The position numbers were made by a program, and so were the translations under genes. Shown piece by piece: positions 1 to 9,047 of a stretch of DNA of 64,000 nt (positions are counted from its first letter, which is position 1; the number at the start of each line of letters is the position of its first letter). Origin of the DNA: Rahnella laticis (GTDB taxonomy: Bacteria > Pseudomonadota > Gammaproteobacteria > Enterobacterales > Enterobacteriaceae); the NCBI RefSeq assembly GCF_015644585.1, contig NZ_JADOBI010000010.1, forward strand, positions 62,001 through 126,000. The letters run 5' to 3'. The notes below the pieces were generated by a model. It had not been told where the DNA came from. It did not search any database and worked only from the letters and a program-made list of their open reading frames with translations.

Positions 1-719
1 TTCATTTTCGGAGAGCCGATAAATCCGGCGACAAAGCGGTTAGCGGGATAGTGATAAAGCTCAAGCGGCTTACCGACCTGCGCGATATGCCCGGCGTCGA
101 GCACCACGATTTTGTCGGCCAGCGTCATCGCTTCGACCTGATCGTGCGTCACGTAAATCATGGTGCGTTTCAGACGCTTATGAAGACGGGAAATCTCGAT
201 ACGCATCTGCACACGCAGCGCGGCATCTAAGTTGGAAAGCGGTTCATCGAGCAGGAAAACGGTCGGTTCGGCGACCAGCGTACGGCCAATCGCCACGCGC
301 TGACGTTGTCCGCCGGAAAGCGCTTTCGGGCGACGGTCGAGCAGATGCGCCAGCTGCAACACTTCGGAGACCAGATTCACCCGCTGGTTGATTTCAGCTT
401 TTTTCGCGCCCGCCAGTTTCAGGCCAAAAGACATGTTCTCCGCGACGGACAGATGCGGATACAGCGCATACGACTGGAACACCATGCCGATCCCACGTTC
501 CGCAGGCGGCACTTCGTTCATACGTTTATCGCCAATTTTCAGTTCGCCGGAGGTGATGTCTTCCAGGCCGGCAATCATGCGCAGCAGCGTCGATTTACCG
601 CAGCCGGATGGCCCGACAAACACTACAAATTCGCCCTCTTCGATTTCCAGATTGATGTCGCTGGAAATCACGGTTTCGCCAAAGGCTTTGTACACGCTGT
701 TAAGGGAAACGCTCGCCAT
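1..719 (-). CDS. malK: MalK, maltose/maltodextrin ABC transporter ATPase (C-terminus cut by window edge)
   Basis: The reverse strand translates from ATG at 719 as [15 protein letters not shown] and runs off the left edge, giving about 240 residues of a protein normally near 370. Visible ABC ATPase motifs are Walker A (GPSGCGKST, about residues 36-44), the Q-loop ([10 protein letters not shown]), the signature [13 protein letters not shown] and Walker B with its glutamate ([13 protein letters not shown]), followed by the H-loop region ([15 protein letters not shown]). MalK energises MalFGE-dependent uptake at the inner membrane. In E. coli it also binds MalT and is targeted by EIIA-Glc; the regulatory C-terminal domain that does this lies outside the window. 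It is divergent from malEFG, the classical arrangement. Confidence 0.96.
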   Translation of the reverse strand, partial: MASVSLNSVYKAFGETVISSDINLEIEEGEFVVFVGPSGCGKSTLLRMIAGLEDITSGELKIGDKRMNEVPPAERGIGMVFQSYALYPHLSVAENMSFGLKLAGAKKAEINQRVNLVSEVLQLAHLLDRRPKALSGGQRQRVAIGRTLVAEPTVFLLDEPLSNLDAALRVQMRIEISRLHKRLKRTMIYVTHDQVEAMTLADKIVVLDAGHIAQVGKPLELYHYPANRFVAGFIGSPKM

Positions 720-1095
720 CCTGAACTCCTGTACTTGCTGCCAGCGGGAAAACTCAATACAACGAAGAGTGAAGGATTAGCGGTTAAGCGTAATCATCCG
801 TAACAAAGTTTTTCATGGGGGAGGAGCAGGGAGGATGACGAATTCATGCAACCGGATGAAAGTTCACGTCAAAAATCAAATTCGTGATCTGAATGGCAAA
901 AAACGAACCATTTTTTTGAGTGATAAGCCACATAACGCCTGAGAGTGTCGGCGGGATCACATTCTGAGGGACGGGGGCGTAGAGGGGGGGATGATGAAGC
1001 CCTGACGGGTTAAATCCACACTGGCGTCGTACCCTGCCTTTTCCGTCTAAGACGGGAAGAAAACCGACTCCTAACAGGAATAAAAGGACTGGATT
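720..1095. promoter_or_regulatory. malK-malEFG divergent control region with MalT-like boxes
   Basis: This 376-bp gap separates malK (leftward) from malE (rightward). The MalT box consensus is GGGGA(T/G)GAGG. Good matches are at 818-827 (GGGGAGGAGC) and 987-996 (GGGGATGATG), with a weaker overlapping-phase match at 828-837. The paired matches near 818-837 sit close to malK and the one at 987 sits close to malE, as expected for a shared activator array. I could not find a convincing full CRP palindrome by eye. A 94-codon reverse frame here overlaps the malE start and looks spurious. Confidence 0.7.
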
Positions 1096-2295
1096 ATGAC
1101 CCTCAGCATTAAGAAGATCGTGAAACATACACTGGCACTTTCGGCGCTGGCTACTCTGGTGCTGTCATCTTCCGCTTTTGCCAAAATAGAAGAAGGAAAG
1201 CTGGTCATCTGGATCAACGGTGACAAAGGCTATAACGGCCTGGCGGAAGTCGGTAAGAAGTTTGAAAAAGACACCGGTATTAAAGTCACGGTCGAACATC
1301 CGGACAAACTGGAAGAGAAATACCCGCAGGTCGCGGCGACCGGCGGCGGCCCTGACATCATCTTCTGGGCGCACGACCGTTTTGGCGGCTACGCACAATC
1401 GGGCCTGCTGGCTGAAATCAGCCCGGACCAGACCTTCAAAGACAAGCTGTTCCCGTTCACCTGGGACGCCGTGACCTTTAACGGCAAGCTGATCGGCTAC
1501 CCGGTTGCGGTCGAAGCGCTGTCACTGATTTACAACAAAGACATCATCAAAGAAGCGCCAAAAACCTGGGAAGAAATCCCGGCGCTGGACAAAGAACTGC
1601 GCGCTAAAGGCAAGAGCGCCATCATGTGGAACTTGCAGGAACCGTACTTCACCTGGCCTATCATTGCCGCTGACGGCGGTTACGCGTTCAAGTATGAAAA
1701 CGGCAAATACAACATCAAAGACACCGGCGTAAATAACGCAGGTTCTCAGGCCGGTCTGCAATTCATCATCGATCTGGTGAAAAACAAACACATCAACGCC
1801 GACACCGACTATTCCATTGCCGAAGCCGCCTTCAACAAAGGCCAGACCGCGATGACCATCGACGGCCCGTGGGCGTGGTCAAACCTCGACAAGAGCAAAA
1901 TCAATTACGGCGTGACGCTGCTGCCCACTTTCCATGGCAAACCGTCTAAACCGTTCGTCGGCGTGCTGACTGCCGGGATCAACGCCGCCAGCCCGAACAA
2001 AGAACTGGCGAAAGAGTTCCTGGAAAACTATCTGATCAACAACGACGGTCTGGCTCTGGTCAACAAAGACAAACCACTGGGCGCCGTGGCGCTGAAAACC
2101 TATCAGGAACAGCTGGAAAAAGACCCGCGCATTGCGGCCACCATGGCGAACTCCAAAAACGGCGAAATCATGCCAAACATTCCGCAGATGAGCGCCTTCT
2201 GGTACGCAGAACGTAGCGCGATCATCAACGCAGTGAATGGCCGTCAGACCGTTCCACAGGCGCTGAAAGACGTCGAAACCCGCATTACCAAGTAA
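1096..2295 (+). CDS. malE: MalE, periplasmic maltose/maltodextrin-binding protein
   Basis: The product is 399 residues against 396 in E. coli. A Sec signal peptide ending in SSSAFA (cleavage near residue 29) precedes the mature start [20 protein letters not shown], the hallmark of maltose-binding protein. MalE captures maltose and maltodextrins in the periplasm and delivers them to MalFGK2. The ATG at 1096 follows an AGGA-type ribosome site. It is the first gene of malEFG, and a hairpin before malF probably keeps its transcript more abundant than the membrane genes. Confidence 0.98.
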   Translation: MTLSIKKIVKHTLALSALATLVLSSSAFAKIEEGKLVIWINGDKGYNGLAEVGKKFEKDTGIKVTVEHPDKLEEKYPQVAATGGGPDIIFWAHDRFGGYAQSGLLAEISPDQTFKDKLFPFTWDAVTFNGKLIGYPVAVEALSLIYNKDIIKEAPKTWEEIPALDKELRAKGKSAIMWNLQEPYFTWPIIAADGGYAFKYENGKYNIKDTGVNNAGSQAGLQFIIDLVKNKHINADTDYSIAEAAFNKGQTAMTIDGPWAWSNLDKSKINYGVTLLPTFHGKPSKPFVGVLTAGINAASPNKELAKEFLENYLINNDGLALVNKDKPLGAVALKTYQEQLEKDPRIAATMANSKNGEIMPNIPQMSAFWYAERSAIINAVNGRQTVPQALKDVETRITK

Positions 2296-2315
2296 GCACT
2301 TTTCAAGGCAAACAC

Positions 2316-2343
2316 CGGCGCGGAACTCACGGGTTCCGCGCCG
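2316..2343 (+). promoter_or_regulatory. Perfect hairpin between malE and malF
   Basis: An exact 11-bp inverted repeat (arms 2316-2326 and 2333-2343, sequence CGGCGCGGAAC and its complement) encloses a 6-nt loop. No T-run follows, so it is not a canonical terminator. E. coli carries REP palindromes in the same gap that stabilise the upstream malE mRNA; this stem is unrelated in sequence but placed equivalently. Confidence 0.75.
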
Positions 2344-2362
2344 TGAATAAAAGGATTTCCCT

Positions 2363-3922
2363 ATGAATGCTCGAAAAAAACGGCCGTTCAGCACTGCGTT
2401 AAAATGGCTGGTGATCAGCCTGCTCGCCTGCTTTACCGGTTATCTGATCGTGCTGATGTATGCGCAGGGTGAATACCTTTTTGCCGTTCTGACGCTGATT
2501 TTGTCCAGCCTCGGCTTATACATTTACGGTAACCGTCACGCGTATTCATGGCGCTACGTTTACCCCGGTCTTGCCGGAATGGGGCTGTTTGTCCTGTTTC
2601 CGCTGATTTGTACCATCGCTATTGCCTTCACCAACTACAGCAGCACCAACCAGCTGACGTTCGAACGTGCGCAGTCAGTTCTCATGGGACGTGAGTTCCA
2701 GGGCGGAAAAGCGCTCAACTTTGCACTATTCCCTGCTGGTAAAGAGCCGGCCGGTGACAAATGGCAGCTGGCGCTGACGTCGGCCGATGACAGCGAGACG
2801 CTGGTTTCACCGCCTTTTGCGTTCGACGCTTCCGCACCCAAAACGCTGGAAATGCTCCCGCAAACCCCGCCGTCTGCTGATAAAGCCGGGCTGCGCGTGG
2901 TGACGCAAAATCGTCTGGCGCTCGGCCAGTTATCTGCAAAATTGCCTGACGGCGAGATCCTGCGCATGAGTTCCCTGCGCCAGTTCTCCGGCACGCAGCC
3001 GCTGTACAAGCTGGGCGAAGATCATAAACAGCTGACCAACGTACAGACCGGCACGATTTACCGCCCGAACATGGACACCGGTTTCTATCAGGCCGTGAAC
3101 GCTCAGGGCGAATGGCAGGCTGAAAAACTCAGCCCCGGATTTACCGTGGGGATCGGCTGGGATAACTTCCTGCGCGTTCTGCACGACGAAGGCATTCAAA
3201 AACCCTTCCTGTCTATTTTCGTCTGGACGATTGTTTTTGCGCTGCTGACCGTGGTGCTGACCGTGGCCGTCGGCATGGTGCTGGCCTGCGTCGTGCAGTG
3301 GGAAGAGCTGAAAGGCAAAGCGGCGTACCGCATCTTGCTGATCCTGCCGTATGCGGTGCCGGCGTTTATCTCGATACTGATTTTCAAAGGGTTATTCAAC
3401 CAGAGCTTCGGGGAAATCAACCTGATGCTGAGCGCCCTGTTTGGCATCAAACCGGCGTGGTTCAGCGATCCGATGACCGCCAAAAGCATGATCATTATCG
3501 TCAACACCTGGCTGGGTTATCCGTACATGATGATCCTGTGCATGGGCCTGCTGAAAGCCATTCCTGACGATCTCTACGAAGCTTCCGCAATGGACGGCGC
3601 GACGCCGATGCAGAACTTCTTCCGCATCACGCTGCCGCTGTTAATCAAGCCGCTGACGCCGCTGATGATCGCCAGCTTCGCGTTTAACTTTAATAACTTC
3701 GTGCTGATCCAGCTGCTGACCAACGGCGGCCCGGACATGCTCGGCACCACCACACCGGCCGGACACACCGATTTGCTGGTCAGCTATACCTACCGCATCG
3801 CCTTCGAAGGCGGCGGCGGGCAGGACTTCGGGCTGGCGGCGGCGATTGCCACGCTGATCTTCCTGTTGGTTGGCGCGCTGGCTATCGTGAACCTGAAAGC
3901 TTCACGCATGAAATTCGACTGA
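2363..3922 (+). CDS. malF: MalF, maltose ABC transporter permease
   Basis: The product is 519 residues (E. coli 514). N-terminal hydrophobic segments are followed by the large periplasmic P2 loop specific to MalF (roughly residues 95-275) and a C-terminal permease domain. The EAA loop that contacts MalK is visible as [20 protein letters not shown]. MalF pairs with MalG to form the translocation path for maltodextrins. It starts at ATG 2363 behind AAGGA and is followed 13 bp later by malG. Confidence 0.98.
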   Translation: MNARKKRPFSTALKWLVISLLACFTGYLIVLMYAQGEYLFAVLTLILSSLGLYIYGNRHAYSWRYVYPGLAGMGLFVLFPLICTIAIAFTNYSSTNQLTFERAQSVLMGREFQGGKALNFALFPAGKEPAGDKWQLALTSADDSETLVSPPFAFDASAPKTLEMLPQTPPSADKAGLRVVTQNRLALGQLSAKLPDGEILRMSSLRQFSGTQPLYKLGEDHKQLTNVQTGTIYRPNMDTGFYQAVNAQGEWQAEKLSPGFTVGIGWDNFLRVLHDEGIQKPFLSIFVWTIVFALLTVVLTVAVGMVLACVVQWEELKGKAAYRILLILPYAVPAFISILIFKGLFNQSFGEINLMLSALFGIKPAWFSDPMTAKSMIIIVNTWLGYPYMMILCMGLLKAIPDDLYEASAMDGATPMQNFFRITLPLLIKPLTPLMIASFAFNFNNFVLIQLLTNGGPDMLGTTTPAGHTDLLVSYTYRIAFEGGGGQDFGLAAAIATLIFLLVGALAIVNLKASRMKFD

Positions 3923-3935
3923 GGAGAAACACAAA

Positions 3936-4826
3936 ATGCCAATGGTTAAACCTAAGTCGCAAAAAGTCAGATTACTGGTGACGCACCTTTTGCTGCTGTG
4001 CTTTCTGGCGCTGATCCTGTTCCCGCTGCTGATGGTATTCGCCATCTCGCTGCGCCCGGGTAACTTTGCAACCGGCAGCCTGATCCCCGATCAGGTCTCG
4101 TGGGATCACTGGAAACTGGCGCTGGGGATTGCAGTCACCAACAGCGACGGCAGCATTACGCCGCCGCCGTTCCCGGTGATGCTGTGGTTGTGGAACTCGA
4201 TCAAGATCGCCGGGATCACCGCCGTCGGGATCGTGGCGCTTTCAACGACGTGCGCCTACGCCTTTGCCCGCATGAAATTCCGTGGCAAAAGTTCGCTGCT
4301 TAAAGGGATGCTGATCTTCCAGATGTTCCCGGCGGTGCTGTCGCTGGTGGCGTTATACGCCCTCTTCGACCGCCTCGGCATTTACGTGCCGTTCCTCGGG
4401 CTGAACACCCACGGCGGCGTCATTTTTGCGTACATGGGCGGCATCGCATTGCACGTCTGGACCATCAAAGGGTATTTCGAAACCATCGACGGCTCGCTGG
4501 AAGAAGCCGCCGCGCTCGACGGTGCCAGCCCGTGGCAAGCCTTCCGGCTGGTACTTTTGCCGCTGTCCGTCCCGATTCTGGCGGTGGTCTTTATTTTGTC
4601 GTTCATCGCCGCAATTACCGAAGTGCCGGTGGCATCGCTGTTACTGCGTGACGTGAACAGCTACACCCTGGCGGTGGGAATGCAGCAATATCTCAACCCG
4701 CAAAACTACCTGTGGGGCGACTTCGCGGCTGCCGCAATTCTGTCGGCAATCCCGATTACAGCGGTGTTCCTGATAGCACAACGCTGGCTGGTCGGCGGCC
4801 TGACGGCAGGCGGTGTGAAAGGTTAA
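3936..4826 (+). CDS. malG: MalG, maltose ABC transporter permease
   Basis: The product is 296 residues, the same length as E. coli MalG, and near-identical through the core as I remember it. The EAA loop reads [21 protein letters not shown]. The conserved C-terminus TAGGVKG, which reaches into the channel toward MalE in the E. coli structure, is present. Hydrophobic membrane segments are spread along its length. It starts at ATG 3936, 13 bp after malF behind GAGGAG, so the two are translated as a unit. It is the last gene of malEFG; an ERIC repeat and a terminator follow. Confidence 0.98.
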   Translation: MPMVKPKSQKVRLLVTHLLLLCFLALILFPLLMVFAISLRPGNFATGSLIPDQVSWDHWKLALGIAVTNSDGSITPPPFPVMLWLWNSIKIAGITAVGIVALSTTCAYAFARMKFRGKSSLLKGMLIFQMFPAVLSLVALYALFDRLGIYVPFLGLNTHGGVIFAYMGGIALHVWTIKGYFETIDGSLEEAAALDGASPWQAFRLVLLPLSVPILAVVFILSFIAAITEVPVASLLLRDVNSYTLAVGMQQYLNPQNYLWGDFAAAAILSAIPITAVFLIAQRWLVGGLTAGGVKG

Positions 4827-4850
4827 CTGTTTTAAAATCTAATGCGCTTT

Positions 4851-4974
4851 CCTCCAAAATAATTCGAGGTGCAGAAAGGCGGCAAGTGAGTGAATCCCGA
4901 TGAGCTGACAATAAGTCAGTGATTCGGGTAAGCGAGTGCAGCCAACGCATCTGCAATTCGAAGTATGAAGGAGG
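4851..4974. repeat. ERIC (intergenic repeat unit) element, 124 bp
   Basis: Terminal inverted repeats start with CCTCC at 4851 and end with GGAGG at 4974. The centre contains GTGAATCCCGATGAGCTGAC and AAGTCAGTGATTCGGGTAAGCG, matching the two standard ERIC PCR primer sites (ERIC1R complement and ERIC2). The length agrees with the usual 127 bp or so. It lies 24 bp after malG and would be transcribed as a long hairpin at the 3' end of the malEFG mRNA. Confidence 0.93.
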
Positions 4975-4995
4975 GTTTGATTTCCCTGTGTCTTC

Positions 4996-5021
4996 AGCGG
5001 CTTAATAGGCCGCTTTTTTTT
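4996..5021 (+). terminator. Rho-independent terminator of malEFG
   Basis: Stem AGCGGC / GCCGCT with a 7-nt loop is followed by eight T residues. It reads in the malG direction only; the reverse side has no T-run. It marks the end of core sequence before the restriction island. Confidence 0.85.
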
Positions 5022-5038
5022 GTCTGAAAATTCATGGC

Positions 5039-5110
5039 TTACAGGGTGCTGAGGCGGGCGGCGATATCGCGCATGGCATTTCGCGCCGTCTGGCTGATTC
5101 CGCCAAGCTG
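5039..5110 (-). other. Possible truncated 3' end of a lost gene at the island edge
   Basis: The reverse strand carries a protein-like C-terminus, GGISQTARNAMRDIAARL, ending at a TAA at 5039. Open frame continues upstream only as low-complexity sequence running into the hsdM promoter. This could be the stub of a gene cut by insertion of the restriction island. I do not recognise the protein, and chance open frame cannot be excluded. Confidence 0.25.
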
Positions 5111-5189
5111 GCAAGAAGCTCTTATCAAACGTACAATCAAAACCCTAAAATAGCCCTTTCCAAAAAAATTGCTTTTAACGGGACTCATT

Positions 5190-7781
5190 GTGAATAAACA
5201 GCAGCTTGCGGCAAAAATCTGGGAATCCGCCAACCAGATGCGTTCTAAAATTGAAGCCAACGAATACAAAGATTACATACTCGGCTTTATCTTCTACAAG
5301 TACCTAAGCGACCAACTGGTGCAGTTTGTCATCAGACAAGGTATGACCTCCGAAGACATCAAAGCCCTCAATGAAGATGACGCCGACAACGTTAAATACG
5401 TGCAAGACAATCTGGGTTACTTTATTTCTTACAACAATCTGTTTTCTACATGGGTTGATCCAACATCCGAATTTGATGAATCTAACGTGCGAGATGCGCT
5501 CTCGGCCTTTAGCCGTTTGATTTCGCCAACCTACAAAAAACTGTTTGAAGGCATTTTTACCACATTAGAAACAGGTTTGAGCAAGCTGGGGGAAAGTGCG
5601 GGCAAACGCACCAAAGCCATCAGCGACTTGCTACACCTGATCAAAAGCATTCCCATGAATGGGAATCAAGGGTATGACGTACTGGGCTACATTTACGAAT
5701 ACCTGCTTGAGAAATTTGCAGCCAATGCGGGTAAAAAAGCCGGTGAGTTTTACACGCCTCATGAAGTCTCGGTACTCATGTCGAACATCATCGCCCACGA
5801 GTTAAAACACAAAGATACCATCAAAATTTACGACCCTACCTCCGGCTCTGGTTCGTTGCTGATCAATATCGGTGAAGCGTTCGAAAAATACGCTAAAAGC
5901 AAAGACAGCATCACTTATTACGCACAAGAGTTAAAAGCCAACACCTACAACCTGACCCGTATGAACCTCATCATGCGCGGTATCAAAGCCAGCAACATTA
6001 AAACCCGTAATGGCGACACTCTGGAAGAAGATTGGCCGTATTTTGATGACAGCGATCCTCAGGGTTCATACTACGCCTTACATGTCGATGCCGTGGTGTC
6101 CAACCCACCTTACTCACAAAACTGGGACCCCAGCTTTAAGGGCAGCGATCCACGCTATTCACGTTTTGGCCTGGCACCTAAAACCAAAGCCGATTTTGCT
6201 TTTTTACTGCATGATCTCTACCACCTAAAACCCGATGGCATTATGGCTATCGTACTGCCCCATGGTGTCTTGTTCCGTGGCGGAGAAGAGGGGCAAATTC
6301 GGAAGCAACTCATTGAGCAGAATCACATTGATACTGTTATCGGTTTACCGGCCAATATCTTTTTTGGCACCGGCATTCCCACCGTGATTTTGGTCCTCAA
6401 GCAAAAACGTCAAAACACCGATGTATTAGTGGTCGATGCCTCCAAGCACTTTATGAAAGAAGGCAAAAACAACAAACTGCAAGCCAGTGATATCAAGCGT
6501 ATTACCGATGCGGTGATTAACCGCGAAAGTATCGACAAGTTCTCGCGGCTGGTGAGCAAACAAACCCTGGTCGACAACGGCTACAATCTCAATATACCGC
6601 GCTATGTGGATTCATCTGCAGCGGCACAAAGCTGGGATTTACACGCCACCATGCTGGGCGGTATCCCCAACAGCGAAATTGCCGAGTTAGACAATTTTTG
6701 GCAAGCTTTCCCGCCATTGCACGACACTCTGTTTACGCCAAAATCCGCCGCTTACAGTGAGCTGGCTATTGCCAAACAAGACGTTAACGCAAGCATCAGT
6801 GGGCACCCGCAAGTGTTAACGTTTATCAATGCCTACAACCAGGCCTTTAATGGCTTTGATGACCACCTAAACTCCCAATTAATACAAAACTGGCAAAGCG
6901 TAAAGCGTAACCAACAAGAGTCGGCATTGAGTGCCGAGCTATTTACTCGCTTAGCCCCCATTACCTTAATCGACAAATATCAAGCCTATCAATTTCTAAA
7001 CAATCAATGGCAAATCATCAATGCCGATTTAGAAATGATGCAAACCGAAGGCTTTGCCGCCACCAGACAAGTTGATCCTAATATCGTCATCAAGAAGAAA
7101 GACGGCAAAGACACCGAAGTACAAGACGGCTGGAAAGGCCACATATTGCCCTTCGATTTAGTGCAACAAACTTACTTAAATGATGACTTACAAGCCCTGG
7201 CAGCTAAAGAAACCCGCCTGGCAGAAATCGCCTTCACGCTGGAAGAAATTCTAGAATCCCTGGCCGAAGAAGAAAAAGAGCAAGATACGGTCAAAGAAAG
7301 CCAAGACGGCTTTGCCAATGCCGAAGTTGGTAAGGCGGCCAAAGTCTTCCTGAAAGAACAAAAAGACAGCAAAGTTAAATTTGCTGAAGAAAGCTATGAA
7401 GCCAAAATCATTCGTGCGAGCAAATTAATCGATGAAGAAAAGGCCCTGAAAAAAACGGTCAAAGATGCCGCCACTGCCCTGCACTTAAAAACCAAAACAA
7501 CCATCGAAGCATTAAACGATGAGCAAGTGAACAACCTGCTGAACTTTAAATGGATTGCGCCATTAAGCACCGAACTCGCCACCATGCCAAACGCCGTGAT
7601 TAGCCAACTTACCAGCCAGGTACAAGCCCTTGCTGATAAATACGCCGTCACCTATTCGCAAGTGGCCAATGAGATCAAAACCACCGAGCAAGAACTGGCG
7701 GAGATGATGGGCGAGCTCACAGGTAATGAATTTGATTTACAGGGCTTGGCAGAACTCACCAACTTATTGAAGGGCGAATAA
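5190..7781 (+). CDS. hsdM: HsdM, type I restriction-modification DNA methyltransferase subunit
   Basis: I chose the GTG at 5190 (NKQQLAAKIWESANQMR) because GGGA lies 6 nt upstream and family members start here; an upstream TTG at 5169 has no ribosome site. The product is 863 residues. It has an HsdM N-terminal helical domain, then the N6-adenine methyltransferase core: SAM motif DPTSGSGSLL (about residue 214) and catalytic NPPYS (about 305). It is far longer than the roughly 520 residues of EcoR124-type HsdM; residues from about 500 on form a lysine/glutamate-rich, probably coiled-coil extension. HsdM2S modifies host DNA and is part of the restriction complex. The stop codon is 4 bp before hsdS. 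Confidence 0.93.
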   Translation: MNKQQLAAKIWESANQMRSKIEANEYKDYILGFIFYKYLSDQLVQFVIRQGMTSEDIKALNEDDADNVKYVQDNLGYFISYNNLFSTWVDPTSEFDESNVRDALSAFSRLISPTYKKLFEGIFTTLETGLSKLGESAGKRTKAISDLLHLIKSIPMNGNQGYDVLGYIYEYLLEKFAANAGKKAGEFYTPHEVSVLMSNIIAHELKHKDTIKIYDPTSGSGSLLINIGEAFEKYAKSKDSITYYAQELKANTYNLTRMNLIMRGIKASNIKTRNGDTLEEDWPYFDDSDPQGSYYALHVDAVVSNPPYSQNWDPSFKGSDPRYSRFGLAPKTKADFAFLLHDLYHLKPDGIMAIVLPHGVLFRGGEEGQIRKQLIEQNHIDTVIGLPANIFFGTGIPTVILVLKQKRQNTDVLVVDASKHFMKEGKNNKLQASDIKRITDAVINRESIDKFSRLVSKQTLVDNGYNLNIPRYVDSSAAAQSWDLHATMLGGIPNSEIAELDNFWQAFPPLHDTLFTPKSAAYSELAIAKQDVNASISGHPQVLTFINAYNQAFNGFDDHLNSQLIQNWQSVKRNQQESALSAELFTRLAPITLIDKYQAYQFLNNQWQIINADLEMMQTEGFAATRQVDPNIVIKKKDGKDTEVQDGWKGHILPFDLVQQTYLNDDLQALAAKETRLAEIAFTLEEILESLAEEEKEQDTVKESQDGFANAEVGKAAKVFLKEQKDSKVKFAEESYEAKIIRASKLIDEEKALKKTVKDAATALHLKTKTTIEALNDEQVNNLLNFKWIAPLSTELATMPNAVISQLTSQVQALADKYAVTYSQVANEIKTTEQELAEMMGELTGNEFDLQGLAELTNLLKGE

Positions 7782-7785
7782 TAAG

Positions 7786-7821
7786 ATGAGTACGGATAAT
7801 AAGATGAGTACGGATAATAAG
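7786..7821 (+). repeat. 18-bp tandem duplication spanning the hsdS start
   Basis: ATGAGTACGGATAATAAG occurs twice in a row (7786-7803, 7804-7821), preceded by a partial copy AATAATAAG at the hsdM stop. It duplicates the start codon and gives MSTDNK twice at the N-terminus. The unit is a multiple of three, so copy-number change would alter the leader length but not the reading frame. Confidence 0.9.
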
Positions 7822-9033
7822 GTGCCAGAGATTCGCTCTAAAGGTTTTAGTGGAGAGTGGGCAGAGGAAATTCTTGGAGATGTAGCTGAAATCAAAACAG
7901 GCCCCTTTGGTAGTACATTACATGCTAAAGCATACGTAGAAGATGGACATGCCATTATAACAACTGAGCATTTTAAGTCAGGTGAACTTCCTGTTGATAA
8001 AAAAAATATTCCACAGGTCAGTGAAGATGATTATTTAAGGCTTAAAGCATACCTGCTTAAAGTTGGTGATATTGTATTTTCTCGTGTTGGTTCTGTTGAT
8101 ATAAATGCACTCGTAACAAACAAGCAGGAAGGATGGTTGTTTTCTGGGCGAGTATTACGAGTTCGATCTGGGAAAATTATTGATAGCGAATATTTGCATC
8201 ATGAATTATCAACTTCGCGTGTAAAAAAGAGTGTGGTATCTAGGGCTGTTGGTCAAACCATGCCGTCGATCAATACAGAGATATTGAAGATCACACCCAT
8301 TCATTTTCCTTTAGACACAACAGAACAAACCACCATCGGCAACTACTTCCAAAAGATAGACGCGCTGATCAATCAACACCAACAAAAGCATGACAACCTC
8401 AGTAACATTAAAAAAGCCATGCTAGAAAAAATGTTCCCCAAACAAGGCGAAACCATTCCAGAAATCCGCTTTAAAGGGTTTAGTGGGGAGTGGAAAAACC
8501 TAACTTTGGGTGATCTTGGTTCTGTCGCCATGAATAAAAGAATTTTTAAGCATCAAACGACCATAAGCGGCGAGATTCCATTCTTTAAAATAGGTACTTT
8601 TGGAAAGCAAGCTGATGCTTTTATTAGTAAAAACCTATTTGATGAATATAAAGCAAAATACCCATATCCAGTCGCAGGAGACCTTCTACTATCGGCTTCT
8701 GGAAGTATTGGTCGCGTTGTTGAATACAAAGGAGAAGAGCAATACTTTCAGGACTCAAATATTGTTTGGCTAAAACATGATGGAAAGATAGACAATGCTT
8801 TCTTGAAGGTTTTTTATTCTATGGTTAAATGGAGTGGGCTAGAAGGCAGCACTATCCAACGACTCTACAACAAAAACATCTTAGACACCGAAATTAGTAC
8901 ACCTGAAAGACAAGAACAAACAGCCATCGGCAACTACTTCCAAAAACTCGACAACCTGATAAACCAACACCAACAACAAATCACCAAACTCAATAACATC
9001 AAGCAGGCCTGCTTAAGTAAAATGTTTGTCTAA
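7786..9033 (+). CDS. hsdS: HsdS, type I restriction-modification specificity subunit
   Basis: The product is 415 residues with the classic two-halved plan. Each half opens with a PEIR-KGFSGEW motif (about residues 13 and 224), has a target recognition domain and ends in a conserved helix (IGNYFQK...INQHQQ, about 183 and 380). The two recognition domains each read one half of a bipartite DNA site; the helices set the spacer. The recognition domains are more AT-rich and less regular than the repeats around them, as usual for exchanged specificity modules. The start lies in an 18-bp tandem repeat, so either of two ATGs (7786 or 7804) may be used. The DNA sequence specified cannot be read from the gene. 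Confidence 0.94.
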   Translation: MSTDNKMSTDNKVPEIRSKGFSGEWAEEILGDVAEIKTGPFGSTLHAKAYVEDGHAIITTEHFKSGELPVDKKNIPQVSEDDYLRLKAYLLKVGDIVFSRVGSVDINALVTNKQEGWLFSGRVLRVRSGKIIDSEYLHHELSTSRVKKSVVSRAVGQTMPSINTEILKITPIHFPLDTTEQTTIGNYFQKIDALINQHQQKHDNLSNIKKAMLEKMFPKQGETIPEIRFKGFSGEWKNLTLGDLGSVAMNKRIFKHQTTISGEIPFFKIGTFGKQADAFISKNLFDEYKAKYPYPVAGDLLLSASGSIGRVVEYKGEEQYFQDSNIVWLKHDGKIDNAFLKVFYSMVKWSGLEGSTIQRLYNKNILDTEISTPERQEQTAIGNYFQKLDNLINQHQQQITKLNNIKQACLSKMFV

Positions 9034-9047
9034 CAGGGAGCGCCATC

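Noticed and set aside
844-1128. 94-codon reverse frame upstream of malE
   Set aside because: It overlaps the malE start and the MalT boxes and lacks family resemblance and a ribosome site.
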